From NCBI RefSeq assembly GCF_029168315.1, contig NZ_JARGYD010000004.1:62001-126000 (forward strand): a DNA stretch of 64,000 nt, read 5' to 3'. The stretch's first letter is position 1, and each line of letters starts with the position of its first letter. The notes beneath the pieces are model-generated. The model had not been told where the DNA came from, did no database searches, and saw only the letters and a program-made list of their open reading frames with translations. Origin of the DNA: Psychromarinibacter halotolerans (lineage in GTDB: Bacteria; Pseudomonadota; Alphaproteobacteria; Rhodobacterales; Rhodobacteraceae). Positions 27,067 through 36,213 of the stretch are shown in pieces. A program made the translations under genes and the position numbers.

Positions 27067-27177
27067 TCGTCCTCCTGCTTATTCGCATATAAGCCCGGGG
27101 GTCGGGAAAACGAAGGGCCAAGGCGCCCGCGCCGGAAACTGTGACCAGCGCGCATCCGTAGGAGAGGAGCCCGATCA

Positions 27178-29313
27178 ATGAGCGACATCGATGCCTGGAA
27201 GGCCCGCGCCGAGAAGGAACTGCGGGGCAAGCCGCTGGAAGATCTGACGTGGCATACGCTGGAGGGGATCGACGTACGGCCCCTTTATACGGCCGAGGAC
27301 ACGGCCGACCTGCCGCATATGGGGACGCTGCCGGGGTTCGAGCCGTTCACCCGCGGGGTGAAGGCCACGATGTATGCCGGACGTCCGTGGACGATCCGCC
27401 AGTACGCCGGTTTCTCGACCGCAGAGGAGTCGAACGCCTTTTACCGCAAGGCGCTGGCCGCCGGTCAGCAGGGCGTTTCGGTGGCTTTCGACCTTGCCAC
27501 GCACCGCGGATACGACAGCGATCATGAACGGGTCGTGGGCGACGTGGGAAAGGCGGGGGTGGCGATCGACAGCGTCGAGGACATGAAGATCCTGTTCGAC
27601 GGCATCCCGCTGGATCAGGTCTCCGTGTCGATGACCATGAACGGCGCGGTGATCCCGATCCTTGCCAGTTTCATCGTCACCGGCGAAGAGCAGGGGCATG
27701 ACCGGGCCGTTCTGTCCGGGACCATCCAGAACGACATTCTGAAAGAGTTCATGGTGCGGAACACCTATATCTATCCGCCCGAACCCTCGATGCGGATCAT
27801 CTCGGACATCATCGAATACACGTCGAACGAGATGCCGCGCTTCAACTCGATCTCGATTTCCGGCTACCACATGCAGGAAGCGGGCGCGAACCTTGTGCAG
27901 GAACTGGCCTTCACGCTGGCGGACGGGCGCGAGTACGTGCGCGCCGCCATCGAGGCCGGCATGGACGTCGACAAGTTCGCCGGACGGCTGTCGTTCTTCT
28001 TCGCCATCGGCATGAATTTCTTCATGGAGGCCGCCAAGCTGCGTGCCGCACGCCTGTTGTGGCACCGCATCATGGAAGAGTTCGGCGCAAAGCAAGAGCG
28101 GTCCAAGATGCTGCGGACCCACTGCCAGACCTCGGGCGTGTCTTTGCAAGAACAGGACCCCTATAACAACGTCATCCGCACCGCGTACGAGGCTATGTCC
28201 GCCGCGCTGGGCGGCACCCAGTCGCTGCACACCAATGCGCTGGACGAAGCGATCGCGCTGCCGACCGAGTTCTCGGCCCGCATCGCCCGGAACACGCAGC
28301 TGATCCTTCAGGAAGAGACCGGCGTGACCAGCGTCGTCGATCCTCTGGCCGGATCTTACTATGTGGAAAGCCTGACCGCCGAGCTGGCCGACAAGGCATG
28401 GGCGCTGATCGGCGAGATCGAGGAAATGGGCGGCATGACCAAGGCCGTTGCGTCTGGGATGCCGAAGCTGCGGATCGAGGAATCGGCAGCACGTCGGCAG
28501 GCGATGATCGACCGCGGCGAAGAGGTGATCGTCGGGGTCAACAAGTACCGCCGCGAGACAGAGGACGAGATCGACATTCTCGACGTGGACAACGTCAAGG
28601 TGCGCGACAGCCAGATCGCCCGGCTAGAGCGCATCCGGGGCAGCCGCGATCAGGCCGCCTGCGACGCGGCGCTGGCGGAACTGGAACGGCGGGCGTCCGA
28701 AGGCGGCAACCTGTTGGAAGCCGCGGTCGAGGCCGCGCGGGCGCGCGCATCGGTAGGAGAGATCAGCATGGCGATGGAGAAGGTGTTCGGCCGGCATCGG
28801 GCCGAGGTAAAGACGCTGGCGGGTGTCTATGGCGCGGCCTACGAGGGCGACGAGGGCTTTGCCCAGATCCAGAAGGACGTCGAGGCCTTCGCCGAAGAGG
28901 AAGGCCGCCGGCCCCGGATGCTGGTGGTCAAGATGGGTCAGGACGGTCACGACCGCGGCGCCAAGGTGATCGCCACGGCCTTTGCCGACATCGGTTTTGA
29001 CGTCGACGTCGGCCCCTTGTTCCAGACCCCGGAAGAGGCCGCGCAGGATGCGGTGGACAACGACGTGCACGTCGTCGGCATCTCAAGCCAGGCGGCGGGC
29101 CACAAGACGCTGGCGCCCAAGCTGATCGCCGCGCTGAAAGAGCAGGGCGCAGAGGACATTATCGTGATCTGCGGCGGGGTGATCCCGCATCAGGATTACG
29201 AGTTCCTCAAGAAGGCCGGCGTGAAGGCGATCTTCGGGCCGGGAACCAACATCCCCGAAGCGGCGAAGGACATCCTGCAGCTGATCTCGGCCGCCCGGAC
29301 GGACGCCGCATAG
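27178..29313 (+). CDS. scpA: Methylmalonyl-CoA mutase (adenosylcobalamin-dependent)
   Basis: A 711-residue mutase that converts methylmalonyl-CoA to succinyl-CoA, completing the route from propionyl-CoA. The N-terminal TIM barrel (about 1-550) includes TIRQYAGFSTAEESNAFYR, GLSVAFDLATHRGYDS-type sequence and THCQTSGVSLQEQDPYNN. The C-terminal cobalamin domain (about 580-711) has MGQDGHDRG, where His591 is the lower cobalt ligand, followed by ISSQAAGHKT and CGGVIP. It is a single-chain form. GGAGAGGAG precedes the ATG. Confidence 0.95.
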   Translation: MSDIDAWKARAEKELRGKPLEDLTWHTLEGIDVRPLYTAEDTADLPHMGTLPGFEPFTRGVKATMYAGRPWTIRQYAGFSTAEESNAFYRKALAAGQQGVSVAFDLATHRGYDSDHERVVGDVGKAGVAIDSVEDMKILFDGIPLDQVSVSMTMNGAVIPILASFIVTGEEQGHDRAVLSGTIQNDILKEFMVRNTYIYPPEPSMRIISDIIEYTSNEMPRFNSISISGYHMQEAGANLVQELAFTLADGREYVRAAIEAGMDVDKFAGRLSFFFAIGMNFFMEAAKLRAARLLWHRIMEEFGAKQERSKMLRTHCQTSGVSLQEQDPYNNVIRTAYEAMSAALGGTQSLHTNALDEAIALPTEFSARIARNTQLILQEETGVTSVVDPLAGSYYVESLTAELADKAWALIGEIEEMGGMTKAVASGMPKLRIEESAARRQAMIDRGEEVIVGVNKYRRETEDEIDILDVDNVKVRDSQIARLERIRGSRDQAACDAALAELERRASEGGNLLEAAVEAARARASVGEISMAMEKVFGRHRAEVKTLAGVYGAAYEGDEGFAQIQKDVEAFAEEEGRRPRMLVVKMGQDGHDRGAKVIATAFADIGFDVDVGPLFQTPEEAAQDAVDNDVHVVGISSQAAGHKTLAPKLIAALKEQGAEDIIVICGGVIPHQDYEFLKKAGVKAIFGPGTNIPEAAKDILQLISAARTDAA

Positions 29314-29401
29314 GGCAGGCTTTCGCGCATCCCCGTCGTTGCACGACTGGGAAAAGCCTGTAGAAACGGCGGGGTGCAGCGGAAACCGGAGAGACGACGA
29401 C

Positions 29402-29899
29402 ATGGGCAAGCAAGGCAAGATCGCCATCGGCGCGGGACTGGGCGCCGTCTGGTCGGTGGCGCTGATCTGGATCGCGGTAACGTATGTGCAGATCCCGGTC
29501 TTCTCGCGCGTTGTCGTGGAACAGTTCTTCCTGATCGGCCCCGGCATTTCGCTGCTTCTGGTGATCGGCGCCATTGCGATGCGCCGCTTCTTCTCGCCCA
29601 CGCTGATCGACGGCACGCCACCGCCCTTGGGCAGCGCCGCCGAGATCGACCAGCGCGTGCTGCGCAACACCGTCGAACAGTCGGTGCTGGCCGCCTGCCT
29701 GTGGCCGGTGATTTCCTACCTGCTTCTGACCGACGGGCTGGGCGTGGTGCTGTGCCTGTCGATCGGGTTCGTTATCGCCCGGCTGGCCTTTTGGATCGGC
29801 TACCACGTCTCGCCGCCCTTGCGCGCCTTCGGGTTCGCGGCAACGATGTACCCGACCGTGCTGGCGCTGGTCTGGGCGCTGATCCTGCGCGTGATCTGA
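29402..29899 (+). CDS. MAPEG-family membrane protein
   Basis: A 165-residue protein with four predicted membrane helices. The layout matches the MAPEG superfamily as seen in proteobacteria, with RVLRNTVEQSVLAACLWPV between helices 2 and 3 and RLAFWIGYHVSPPLRAFGFAAT before helix 4. Substrate is unknown. The start at 29402 follows GGAGAGACGAC. Confidence 0.75.
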   Translation: MGKQGKIAIGAGLGAVWSVALIWIAVTYVQIPVFSRVVVEQFFLIGPGISLLLVIGAIAMRRFFSPTLIDGTPPPLGSAAEIDQRVLRNTVEQSVLAACLWPVISYLLLTDGLGVVLCLSIGFVIARLAFWIGYHVSPPLRAFGFAATMYPTVLALVWALILRVI

Positions 29900-29933
29900 A
29901 CCACGGCACTGCCCTAAAGCACGGAGCCTCCGC

Positions 29934-30554
29934 ATGACCTTCATGGCCGAGCTTGATCATTTCGCCCTGTCTGCCTCTACGCTGGAGGAGGGCGTCGCAG
30001 CGGTCGAGGCCGCGCTGGGCGTCCCGCTGGCAGGCGGTGGGCGGCACGAGAAGATGGGCACCCACAACCGCTTGCTGGGGCTGGGCCCGGTCTATCTGGA
30101 AGTCATCGCCATCGACCCGGACGGCATAGATCCGGGGCGTCCGCGCCCCTTCGACCTTGATAACTTCTCGGGCGCGCCAAGGCTGACCAACTGGATCGCC
30201 CGCACCGATGATCTGGACGCGGCGCTGGCCGCGGCCCCGGCGGCCGCCGGACCCGCGACCGAAATGTCGCGCGGCTCGCTCGTGTGGCATATGGGCGTGC
30301 CGGTGGACGGAAAGCTGCCGTTCTCGGGCGCCTTTCCGGCAATCATCCAGTGGCCCGAGGGCGTCCATCCGTCGCAAACGCTGCCCGACGCGGGCTGTCG
30401 CCTGAAGAGGTTGGAGATCAGCCACCCCGACGCGGACGCATTGCGCGACGCGCTGTCGAAGGTCTTCACGACGATGCCGGTCGTCCTGCACCAAGGACCG
30501 TTGGCGATGCGGGCCGAGATCGAGACGCCCGGCGGCCTGCGCGTTCTGGAATGA
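29934..30554 (+). CDS. VOC-family (glyoxalase-like) protein
   Basis: A 206-residue protein with a glyoxalase-like domain. It begins LDHFALSASTLEEGVAAVEAALGVPLAGGGRHEKMGTHNRLLGLG, has the Glu ligand candidate in VYLEVIAIDP, and carries a second half (LKRLEISHPDADALRDAL...). Probably metal-dependent; the substrate is unknown. The stop overlaps the next gene start by 4 bp. Confidence 0.8.
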   Translation: MTFMAELDHFALSASTLEEGVAAVEAALGVPLAGGGRHEKMGTHNRLLGLGPVYLEVIAIDPDGIDPGRPRPFDLDNFSGAPRLTNWIARTDDLDAALAAAPAAAGPATEMSRGSLVWHMGVPVDGKLPFSGAFPAIIQWPEGVHPSQTLPDAGCRLKRLEISHPDADALRDALSKVFTTMPVVLHQGPLAMRAEIETPGGLRVLE

Positions 30555-31045
30555 CGATCCGCCCCGCGACCGAGGCCGATGCCGCCCGGATCGCGGCGTT
30601 GTGGAACCCGGTCATCCGCGACACGGACATCACCTTCAATCCCGTCGAGAAATCGGACGCCGATGTCGTCGCGATCCTGTCGCAGCGGGCGGCGGACGGG
30701 CATGGCTTCTTCGTGGCCGAAGATGGCGGAGCGGTCGAAGGCTTCGCGACCTATTTCCAGTTCCGCGGCGGACGCGGATACGCCCGGACGATGGAGCATA
30801 CCGTGATCCTTGACCCGGCGGTCCGTGGCCGTGGCCTTGGCCGGGCCCTGATGGAAGCGGTCGAGGATCACGCGCGGCAGGGCGGGGCGCATTCGATCTT
30901 CGCCGGTGTCAGTTCCGGCAATCCGGCGGGCATCGCCTTCCACGCGGCGCTGGGCTACCGTGAGGTCGCGGTGCTGCCAGAGGTCGGGTGGAAGTTCGGG
31001 CGGTTGCTGGACCTGCACCTGATGCAGAAGATCCTGACCCAGTGA
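30551..31045 (+). CDS. GNAT N-acetyltransferase (phosphinothricin-acetyltransferase-like)
   Basis: A 164-residue acetyltransferase of the PAT-like group: MTIRPATEADAARIAALWNPVIRDTDITFNP, the acetyl-CoA loop VRGRGLGRALME and the late AGVSSGNPAGIAFHAALGYREV. The substrate is not known. It is coupled to the VOC gene by ATGA overlap and followed by a hairpin. Confidence 0.8.
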   Translation: MTIRPATEADAARIAALWNPVIRDTDITFNPVEKSDADVVAILSQRAADGHGFFVAEDGGAVEGFATYFQFRGGRGYARTMEHTVILDPAVRGRGLGRALMEAVEDHARQGGAHSIFAGVSSGNPAGIAFHAALGYREVAVLPEVGWKFGRLLDLHLMQKILTQ

Positions 31046-31047
31046 AG

Positions 31048-31079
31048 CCGCCGCCGGATCCCGGCGGGATCGGCGGCGG
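31048..31079 (+). terminator. Terminator-like hairpin
   Basis: A perfect nine-base stem CCGCCGCCG/CGGCGGCGG right after the GNAT stop, between convergent genes. There is no T tract on either strand. Confidence 0.5.
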
Positions 31080-31110
31080 AAGTGGGTGACAGGAGGGTCA
31101 TCCGGGCGGT

Positions 31111-31800
31111 TCAGGCCGCCCTTGGTTTGTTGGGGGAGGTATCCGGGTCGCGGTCTTGGGCCCAAGCCGTCAGCAAGCTGAGCGGCCAGTTGTCCCAGAC
31201 CGATGCAGGGTGATCGCCACGCTGCCAGTGCCGTGTCATCAGGTGCATGTCCGGCGCGACGAACCGTTTCAGGTCGCGGATTGGCGTGCGGTCGATGTCG
31301 AACTCCAGCAACCGCCCGGGCTGGGGGGCGAAGTAGCTGCGGACCATGTCGTGATGCCGGTGAAAGTCATCGGCCCACATGTTCAGCACCCCCTTGTCGC
31401 TCATGCCTGTGCGTTCCTTGGCAAGGCGCAGGTACAGCCCGTCGCGGGCCAGCGCGCGGTCGCGCAGCCAGTCCTGCTTGTCACGGGTGTTCAGAAGGAA
31501 CTTCGCGTCCGGGTAATCCTCGGCCAGCAGGGCAAAGTGGCGGAAGTTCTCGATCGAACCGCCATTCACGACGAATTCCATATCGAAGAAGGCGTCGAAC
31601 TCTTCCAGCCCGTCCAGCGCATGGCGCCCGGCGCGGATGTTGCGGTCGATGCGGATCTGCGCGTTACGCCGGTCCAGCGTTGGCGCGGTCTCTTGCCAGT
31701 CGATCCCCGATCCGCGCAGCGATGTGACGCCGCTGGCGGTGAAAAGCTCGTGAAGTGCCAAGTCGGCACAGTTGTTCAGGCCAATTTGAAAGAGGCGCAT
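31111..31800 (-). CDS. Sulfotransferase-like protein
   Basis: A 229-residue protein beginning MRLFQIGLNNCADLALHELFTASG, which resembles the PAPS-binding start of sulfotransferases (FxIGxxKxGTTSL) but with NCADLAL replacing the usual Lys-Cys-Gly-Thr. Later text FLLNTRDKQDWLRDR fits the 3'-phosphate-binding Arg region, and GRLLEFDI follows. The loss of the canonical P-loop Lys makes activity uncertain. It is followed upstream by a glycosyltransferase-like gene on the same strand. Confidence 0.55.
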   Translation of the reverse strand: MRLFQIGLNNCADLALHELFTASGVTSLRGSGIDWQETAPTLDRRNAQIRIDRNIRAGRHALDGLEEFDAFFDMEFVVNGGSIENFRHFALLAEDYPDAKFLLNTRDKQDWLRDRALARDGLYLRLAKERTGMSDKGVLNMWADDFHRHHDMVRSYFAPQPGRLLEFDIDRTPIRDLKRFVAPDMHLMTRHWQRGDHPASVWDNWPLSLLTAWAQDRDPDTSPNKPRAA

Positions 31801-31926
31801 TTTATGCCTCGCGTCTGCTCGATTGTATTTTTTGTTAGGGTAAAGGCCTAAAAATGGAATCGGGCTTAATTAAGGCATTACGGCAACACTAGGACCGCTT
31901 GGCGGCAAATTGCCGTGATCCGCGTG

Positions 31927-32790
31927 TCAGAACCACTGGCCCGGTTCCATCAACCCAAGGTCCAGAAGCTGCTTTGACTGCCACGTAAAGGGCGTCGAGT
32001 TGTGCCAAACGAAGTTCGGAATGTCGAACGTGGAACCCGCGTTCGTTTTCAATGCCTTGGCCGTCCGGAAAGAACAGATCGCAGCGGTGATGTTGTGGTG
32101 CCACGGGCAGGAATAGGTGTTGTACTCCTCGTCCGAGAACGTGTGGTTCGGCCTCAGCGTCAGCCCCTTCGCCGCGCGGAACAGCGCGATGCGGTCGATC
32201 CGGCGGCTGGCGGTGGGAATGTGTTCCTCGAACCGCCAGCGCAGCCCGCCGTAAAAATCAAGCTGGCGCTCGCGCGGATGCCCCACCTCGTCGTTGCGGG
32301 CCAGCGCGTAATAGCCGGACTTGTCCAGATACGCCTCGCTCAGGCTGACCGCGTCGGGATGGATGTCCAGATCGCCCGCGTACAGGTCGATGACATAGGT
32401 CAGGATCGCGTCGCGCCGTTCCTCGGTGTGGAAGGCCAGCATTTCCGTCACCGACCGCGTCTCGCAAAACGGGTAGAACAGGTACTCGGCGTTATAGCAG
32501 TAGTACATCCACAGATCCGGTGCCGCATCGATCAGCTGATTGACCGCGTCCACCGCCGCCCCGCGCGTCTGCATCGGATGGTCGATCCGGTGGACAGAGG
32601 TCGCAAGATCCTGCGACAGCGTCATTTCCTCCGGTCCGAAGACCAGCAGGGTCGGGAAGCCCAGCTGCAGATGGTGGCGGATGGTGCTGTCGACCTCGAC
32701 CAGATCCTCGACGAAGATCATGCCGACCGGCCCCTTCGCCAAGGCCGGGCGCCCGTCGTTGAGAAAATCCACCAGGCTGGTGTAGCGCAT
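31927..32790 (-). CDS. Conserved roseobacter protein, glycosyltransferase family 2-like
   Basis: A 287-residue protein starting MRYTSLVDFLNDGRPALAKGPVGMIFVEDLVEVDSTIRHHLQLGF. I recognise close relatives in Rhodobacteraceae that are labelled glycosyltransferase family 2. Conserved blocks are YYCYNAEYLFYPFCETR, MLAFHTEERRDAILTYVIDLYAGDL, CPWHHN and HNSTPFTWQSKQLLDLGLMEPGQWF. The DxD expected of a GT-A enzyme may be DLYAGDLD. An upstream ATG at 32823 is less likely. It is divergent from miaB. Confidence 0.65.
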   Translation of the reverse strand: MRYTSLVDFLNDGRPALAKGPVGMIFVEDLVEVDSTIRHHLQLGFPTLLVFGPEEMTLSQDLATSVHRIDHPMQTRGAAVDAVNQLIDAAPDLWMYYCYNAEYLFYPFCETRSVTEMLAFHTEERRDAILTYVIDLYAGDLDIHPDAVSLSEAYLDKSGYYALARNDEVGHPRERQLDFYGGLRWRFEEHIPTASRRIDRIALFRAAKGLTLRPNHTFSDEEYNTYSCPWHHNITAAICSFRTAKALKTNAGSTFDIPNFVWHNSTPFTWQSKQLLDLGLMEPGQWF

Positions 32791-32917
32791 CGTCTGCCCG
32801 TTCTGTTCGTTTTGCGTTAACATCCGACGAACGTGGCCGGGTTTGCAAGAGCGCGGGCAAGGGTGTATGGCCCGCGTCTGAACTTCAGCGGAAGCCCTTC
32901 AGCGGACGGAACCGGAC

Positions 32918-34234
32918 ATGGCGGACCCCAGGAAGCTTTTCATCAAGACCTACGGCTGTCAGATGAACGTCTATGACAGCGAGCGCATGGCAGAGGCCAT
33001 GGGCGGCGCCGGGTATGTCGAAACCTCGACCCCCGAGGATGCCGACATGATCCTGCTGAACACCTGCCACATCCGCGAGAAGGCCGCCGAGAAGGTCTAT
33101 TCCGAGCTGGGCCGCTTCAAAGAACTGAAGGCCGCGAAACCCGATCTGCGGATCGGTGTCGCCGGTTGCGTCGCGCAGGCCGAGGGCGAAGAGATCATGC
33201 GCCGTCAGCCGCTGGTCGATCTGGTCGTGGGGCCGCAAAGCTATCACCGCCTACCCGAGATGGAGGCGCGGACCTCGAACGGGGCCAAGGTGGTCGACAC
33301 CGATTTTCCCGAAGAAGACAAGTTCGAGAAGCTGAAGAAGCGCCCGCAGGCCAAGCGTGGCCCGACCGCGTTCCTGACGGTGCAGGAAGGCTGCGACAAG
33401 TTCTGCGCCTTCTGCGTTGTGCCCTATACCCGGGGCGCCGAGGTTTCGCGCCCGGTGTCGCAGGTGCTGACCGAAGCGCGCGACCTGGTCGAACGCGGCG
33501 TGCGCGAGATCACGCTGCTGGGTCAGAACGTCAACGCCTACCACGGGGCGCATGAGGGCGGCGACTGGACGCTGGCCACGCTGATCCGCGAATTGGCGAA
33601 GGTCGACGGGCTGGATCGCATCCGGTTCACCACCTCGCACCCGAACGACATGGACGACGACCTGATCGCGGCGCATGGCGAGGTCGACAAGCTGATGCCG
33701 TATCTGCACCTGCCGGTGCAGTCGGGCAGTGACCGCGTGCTGAAGGCGATGAACCGCAAGCACACGGCGGAAAGCTACCTGCGCCTGATCGAACGCATCC
33801 GCGCCGCGCGGCCGGACATCCTGCTGTCGGGCGACTTCATCGTCGGTTTTCCCGGCGAGACCGAAGAGGACTTCGCCGACACGATGGCGCTGGTCGAGGC
33901 GGTGCGGTACGGCCAGTGCTATTCGTTCAAGTACTCGTCCCGTCCGGGAACCCCGGCGGCGGAACGCCCGCTGGTCGATGCCGACGCGGCAAGCGACCGG
34001 CTGGCGCGGCTTCAGGCCCTGCTGACCCGCCAGCAGCGCGAGATTCAGGACGAGATGGTCGGTCGCGAGGTCGGCGTGCTGTTCGAACGGACGGGCCGGA
34101 TCGAGGGGCAGATGACCGGCAAGTCGGATTACCTGCACGCGGTGCACGTCACCGGGGATGTTGCCGTCGGCGACCTGCGCCGGGTTCGTATCACGGAAAG
34201 CGGGCCGAATTCTTTGGGCGGCGTTCTGGTCTGA
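32918..34234 (+). CDS. miaB: tRNA-2-methylthio-N6-dimethylallyladenosine synthase
   Basis: A 438-residue radical-SAM methylthiotransferase acting on adenosine 37 of tRNAs. The N-terminal UPF0004 domain has the auxiliary iron-sulfur ligands Cys14 (YGCQMN), Cys50 (NTCHIREKA) and Cys84 (AGCVAQ). The radical-SAM cluster is CDKFCAFC (Cys159, 163, 166). The C-terminal TRAM domain is at about 370-438. Length is normal. Confidence 0.95.
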   Translation: MADPRKLFIKTYGCQMNVYDSERMAEAMGGAGYVETSTPEDADMILLNTCHIREKAAEKVYSELGRFKELKAAKPDLRIGVAGCVAQAEGEEIMRRQPLVDLVVGPQSYHRLPEMEARTSNGAKVVDTDFPEEDKFEKLKKRPQAKRGPTAFLTVQEGCDKFCAFCVVPYTRGAEVSRPVSQVLTEARDLVERGVREITLLGQNVNAYHGAHEGGDWTLATLIRELAKVDGLDRIRFTTSHPNDMDDDLIAAHGEVDKLMPYLHLPVQSGSDRVLKAMNRKHTAESYLRLIERIRAARPDILLSGDFIVGFPGETEEDFADTMALVEAVRYGQCYSFKYSSRPGTPAAERPLVDADAASDRLARLQALLTRQQREIQDEMVGREVGVLFERTGRIEGQMTGKSDYLHAVHVTGDVAVGDLRRVRITESGPNSLGGVLV

Positions 34235-34490
34235 TTTCGAGGTCCCCTCGGGGCGTTACCTCGGGGGCTGAGTCGCGTCGATTCGCGGAAAATGTGTCTT
34301 AAAATTTCGTAAATCACGGCAAGATTGTGGCGGATTTCCTCCTACCATCAACAATCTATTAATATTTCCCGCTTTACTCTCCAATCGCGCTACGTTCTTT
34401 GGCGTCGGATGGGTATTCCATCCGCGCGACGAGGTCGTTGAAGCTGCTTGACCTCGCCGTGTCGCATCTCTGTTCTTGAGGGGTACAGAC

Positions 34491-34796
34491 ATGAAATTCG
34501 TTGCTTTGGCTGCCGCTGCCGCGATGACACTGGCCAGCGCCGCCACCACTGCCAGCGCCCAGGAAGGGCGCTATTATTCGTATGGTCCAAAGATCAAGGT
34601 GAGCTGTTTCCGCGGTCCGTGGAAAGAGGTGATCTGGGATCGCCCGAACCCGGAGTTCATCGATAGCCTTGTCGCTGCCGGTTACGACTATCCGACTGCG
34701 CACGCGATGGCTGAACGCGTCTGCCGTGATCGCGCTGGCGTCGGCAACTCGGCGGCCCTGCGCGAAACCGCGCGCTCGGTGCTGCGCGGCTACTAA
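34491..34796 (+). CDS. Small secreted protein of unknown function
   Basis: A 101-residue protein with signal peptide MKFVALAAAAAMTLASAATTASA. The mature part is VSCFRGPWKEVIWDRPNPEFIDSLVAAGYDYPTAHAMAERVCRD..., a compact form with two Cys that could pair, ending in LRGY. GAGGGG lies before the ATG. The 250 bp upstream are unusually AT-rich for this genome, which suggests a strong promoter. No family is recognised. Confidence 0.75.
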   Translation: MKFVALAAAAAMTLASAATTASAQEGRYYSYGPKIKVSCFRGPWKEVIWDRPNPEFIDSLVAAGYDYPTAHAMAERVCRDRAGVGNSAALRETARSVLRGY

Positions 34797-35173
34797 GGCC
34801 TGGGGCATTCGCCCCCGGCCGCTGACGGCCGGGGCGGCCCAACCGCACGGTGTCCGGTCCTCTTGCGAGAGGCGACTCGCCCGCTCGCGCCGGATTCCAC
34901 TTATCCCCATACTGAAATCACGCTGTGGACATCCTTCCGCGACCTGACGGCGGCACGGATGACTATTTTTTAATCGCCTGCTGCAGGTGCGTTTTGCCGG
35001 GTGTCGCGCCCGGTTTCACCGCGATTTGTGCAGGATCCGCCGCTGATTTCACGCGCCTGCAACATGAAGCGGATCAAAGTTGAACGGCGCGCGTTCAACT
35101 TTTCAGATTGCGGCTTGCGCGATGTCGCGTGTCTTGTCACGCTTGGACACAACATTTGGGAACGGAGAGCTCT
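34797..35173. other. Gap before phoH with hairpins
   Basis: No convincing gene. A 9-bp stem (CCCCGGCCG/CGGCCGGGG, 34813-34834) probably ends the upstream small gene. A second, 11-bp inverted repeat lies at 35076-35102 and is listed separately. Around 34960 there is a run of six T. Confidence 0.5.
35076..35102. repeat. Perfect 11-bp inverted repeat before phoH
   Basis: AAAGTTGAACG and CGTTCAACTTT flank a five-base GCGCG spacer, 72 bp before the phoH start. Read on the plus strand it ends in TTTT, so it could be an operator or an attenuator-type hairpin. Confidence 0.65.
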
Positions 35174-36187
35174 TTGGCAATTGGCACGCTGACCCCGCCC
35201 GCCTCGCAGGATGACATCCACGAGACACTGTTGGAATTCCCCGACAACCGGCTTCTGATTGACCTATGCGGTGAATTCGACCGCAACCTCGCTCAGGTGG
35301 AACATGGCCTTGGCGTCCAGATCTTCCGAAAGGGCAACCACCTTGCGGTGATCGGCGAGGGCGAAGCACGCGGCCAAGCGGCGGCGGTGCTTCAGCAACT
35401 GTACACCCGGCTTGAAGCTGGCCGGTCCGTGGACGCGGGCGATATCGACGGCCTGCTGCGGCTGGGCGCGTCGCCGGATGAGACGGGCAGCCGCTCGGGC
35501 GACCAGATGGAAATGTTCAACGCTGGTGCGCTTGAGATCAAGACGCGCAAGAAGACGGTCGAACCCAGAACCGAGGCGCAAAAGGCCTATGTCCGCGCCC
35601 TGTTCGAGCACGAGCTGGCGTTCGGCATCGGACCGGCAGGGACGGGCAAGACCTATCTTGCCGTGGCGGTGGGCGTCAGCATGTTCATCGGCGGCCACGT
35701 CGATCGCATCATCCTGTCGCGCCCGGCTGTCGAAGCCGGCGAACGCCTTGGGTTCCTGCCCGGCGACATGAAGGACAAGGTCGATCCGTACATGCAGCCG
35801 CTGTACGACGCGCTGAACGATTTCCTGCCCGCCAAGCAACTGGCCAAGCTGATCGAGGAAAAGAAGATCGAGATTGCGCCGCTGGCCTTCATGCGGGGGC
35901 GGACCCTGTCGAACGCCTTCGTCGTGCTGGACGAGGCGCAGAACGCCACCACCATGCAGATGAAGATGTTCCTGACCCGCCTTGGCGAAGGCAGCCGCAT
36001 GGTGATCACCGGCGACCGCAGTCAGGTCGACCTGCCGCGCGGCGTACAGTCGGGCCTGCAGGACGCGGAGCGGCTGTTGGGCGCGATCAGCGACATCTCG
36101 TTCAGCTACTTCACCGCCAAGGACGTTGTCCGGCACCCGCTGGTGGCGAAGATCATTCAGGCCTACGACGCCGACGCCACCTCCTGA
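35174..36187 (+). CDS. phoH: PhoH-like ATPase (YbeZ type)
   Basis: A 337-residue PhoH-family P-loop ATPase, usually linked with YbeY in rRNA/RNA metabolism. I place the start at a TTG at 35174 behind GGAGAG; the ATG upstream at 35108 would add an unrelated Cys-rich stretch. Walker A is GPAGTGKT with Lys159 and Walker B is FVVLDEAQNAT. Other blocks are SRPAVEAGERLGFLPGD, VITGDRSQVDLP and VVRHPLVAKIIQAY. ybeY follows after two intervening genes, an arrangement looser than the usual phoH-ybeY pair. Confidence 0.92.
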   Translation: MAIGTLTPPASQDDIHETLLEFPDNRLLIDLCGEFDRNLAQVEHGLGVQIFRKGNHLAVIGEGEARGQAAAVLQQLYTRLEAGRSVDAGDIDGLLRLGASPDETGSRSGDQMEMFNAGALEIKTRKKTVEPRTEAQKAYVRALFEHELAFGIGPAGTGKTYLAVAVGVSMFIGGHVDRIILSRPAVEAGERLGFLPGDMKDKVDPYMQPLYDALNDFLPAKQLAKLIEEKKIEIAPLAFMRGRTLSNAFVVLDEAQNATTMQMKMFLTRLGEGSRMVITGDRSQVDLPRGVQSGLQDAERLLGAISDISFSYFTAKDVVRHPLVAKIIQAYDADATS

Positions 36188-36213
36188 GCCATTCCAGCCT
36201 AAGAGGATTTGAC

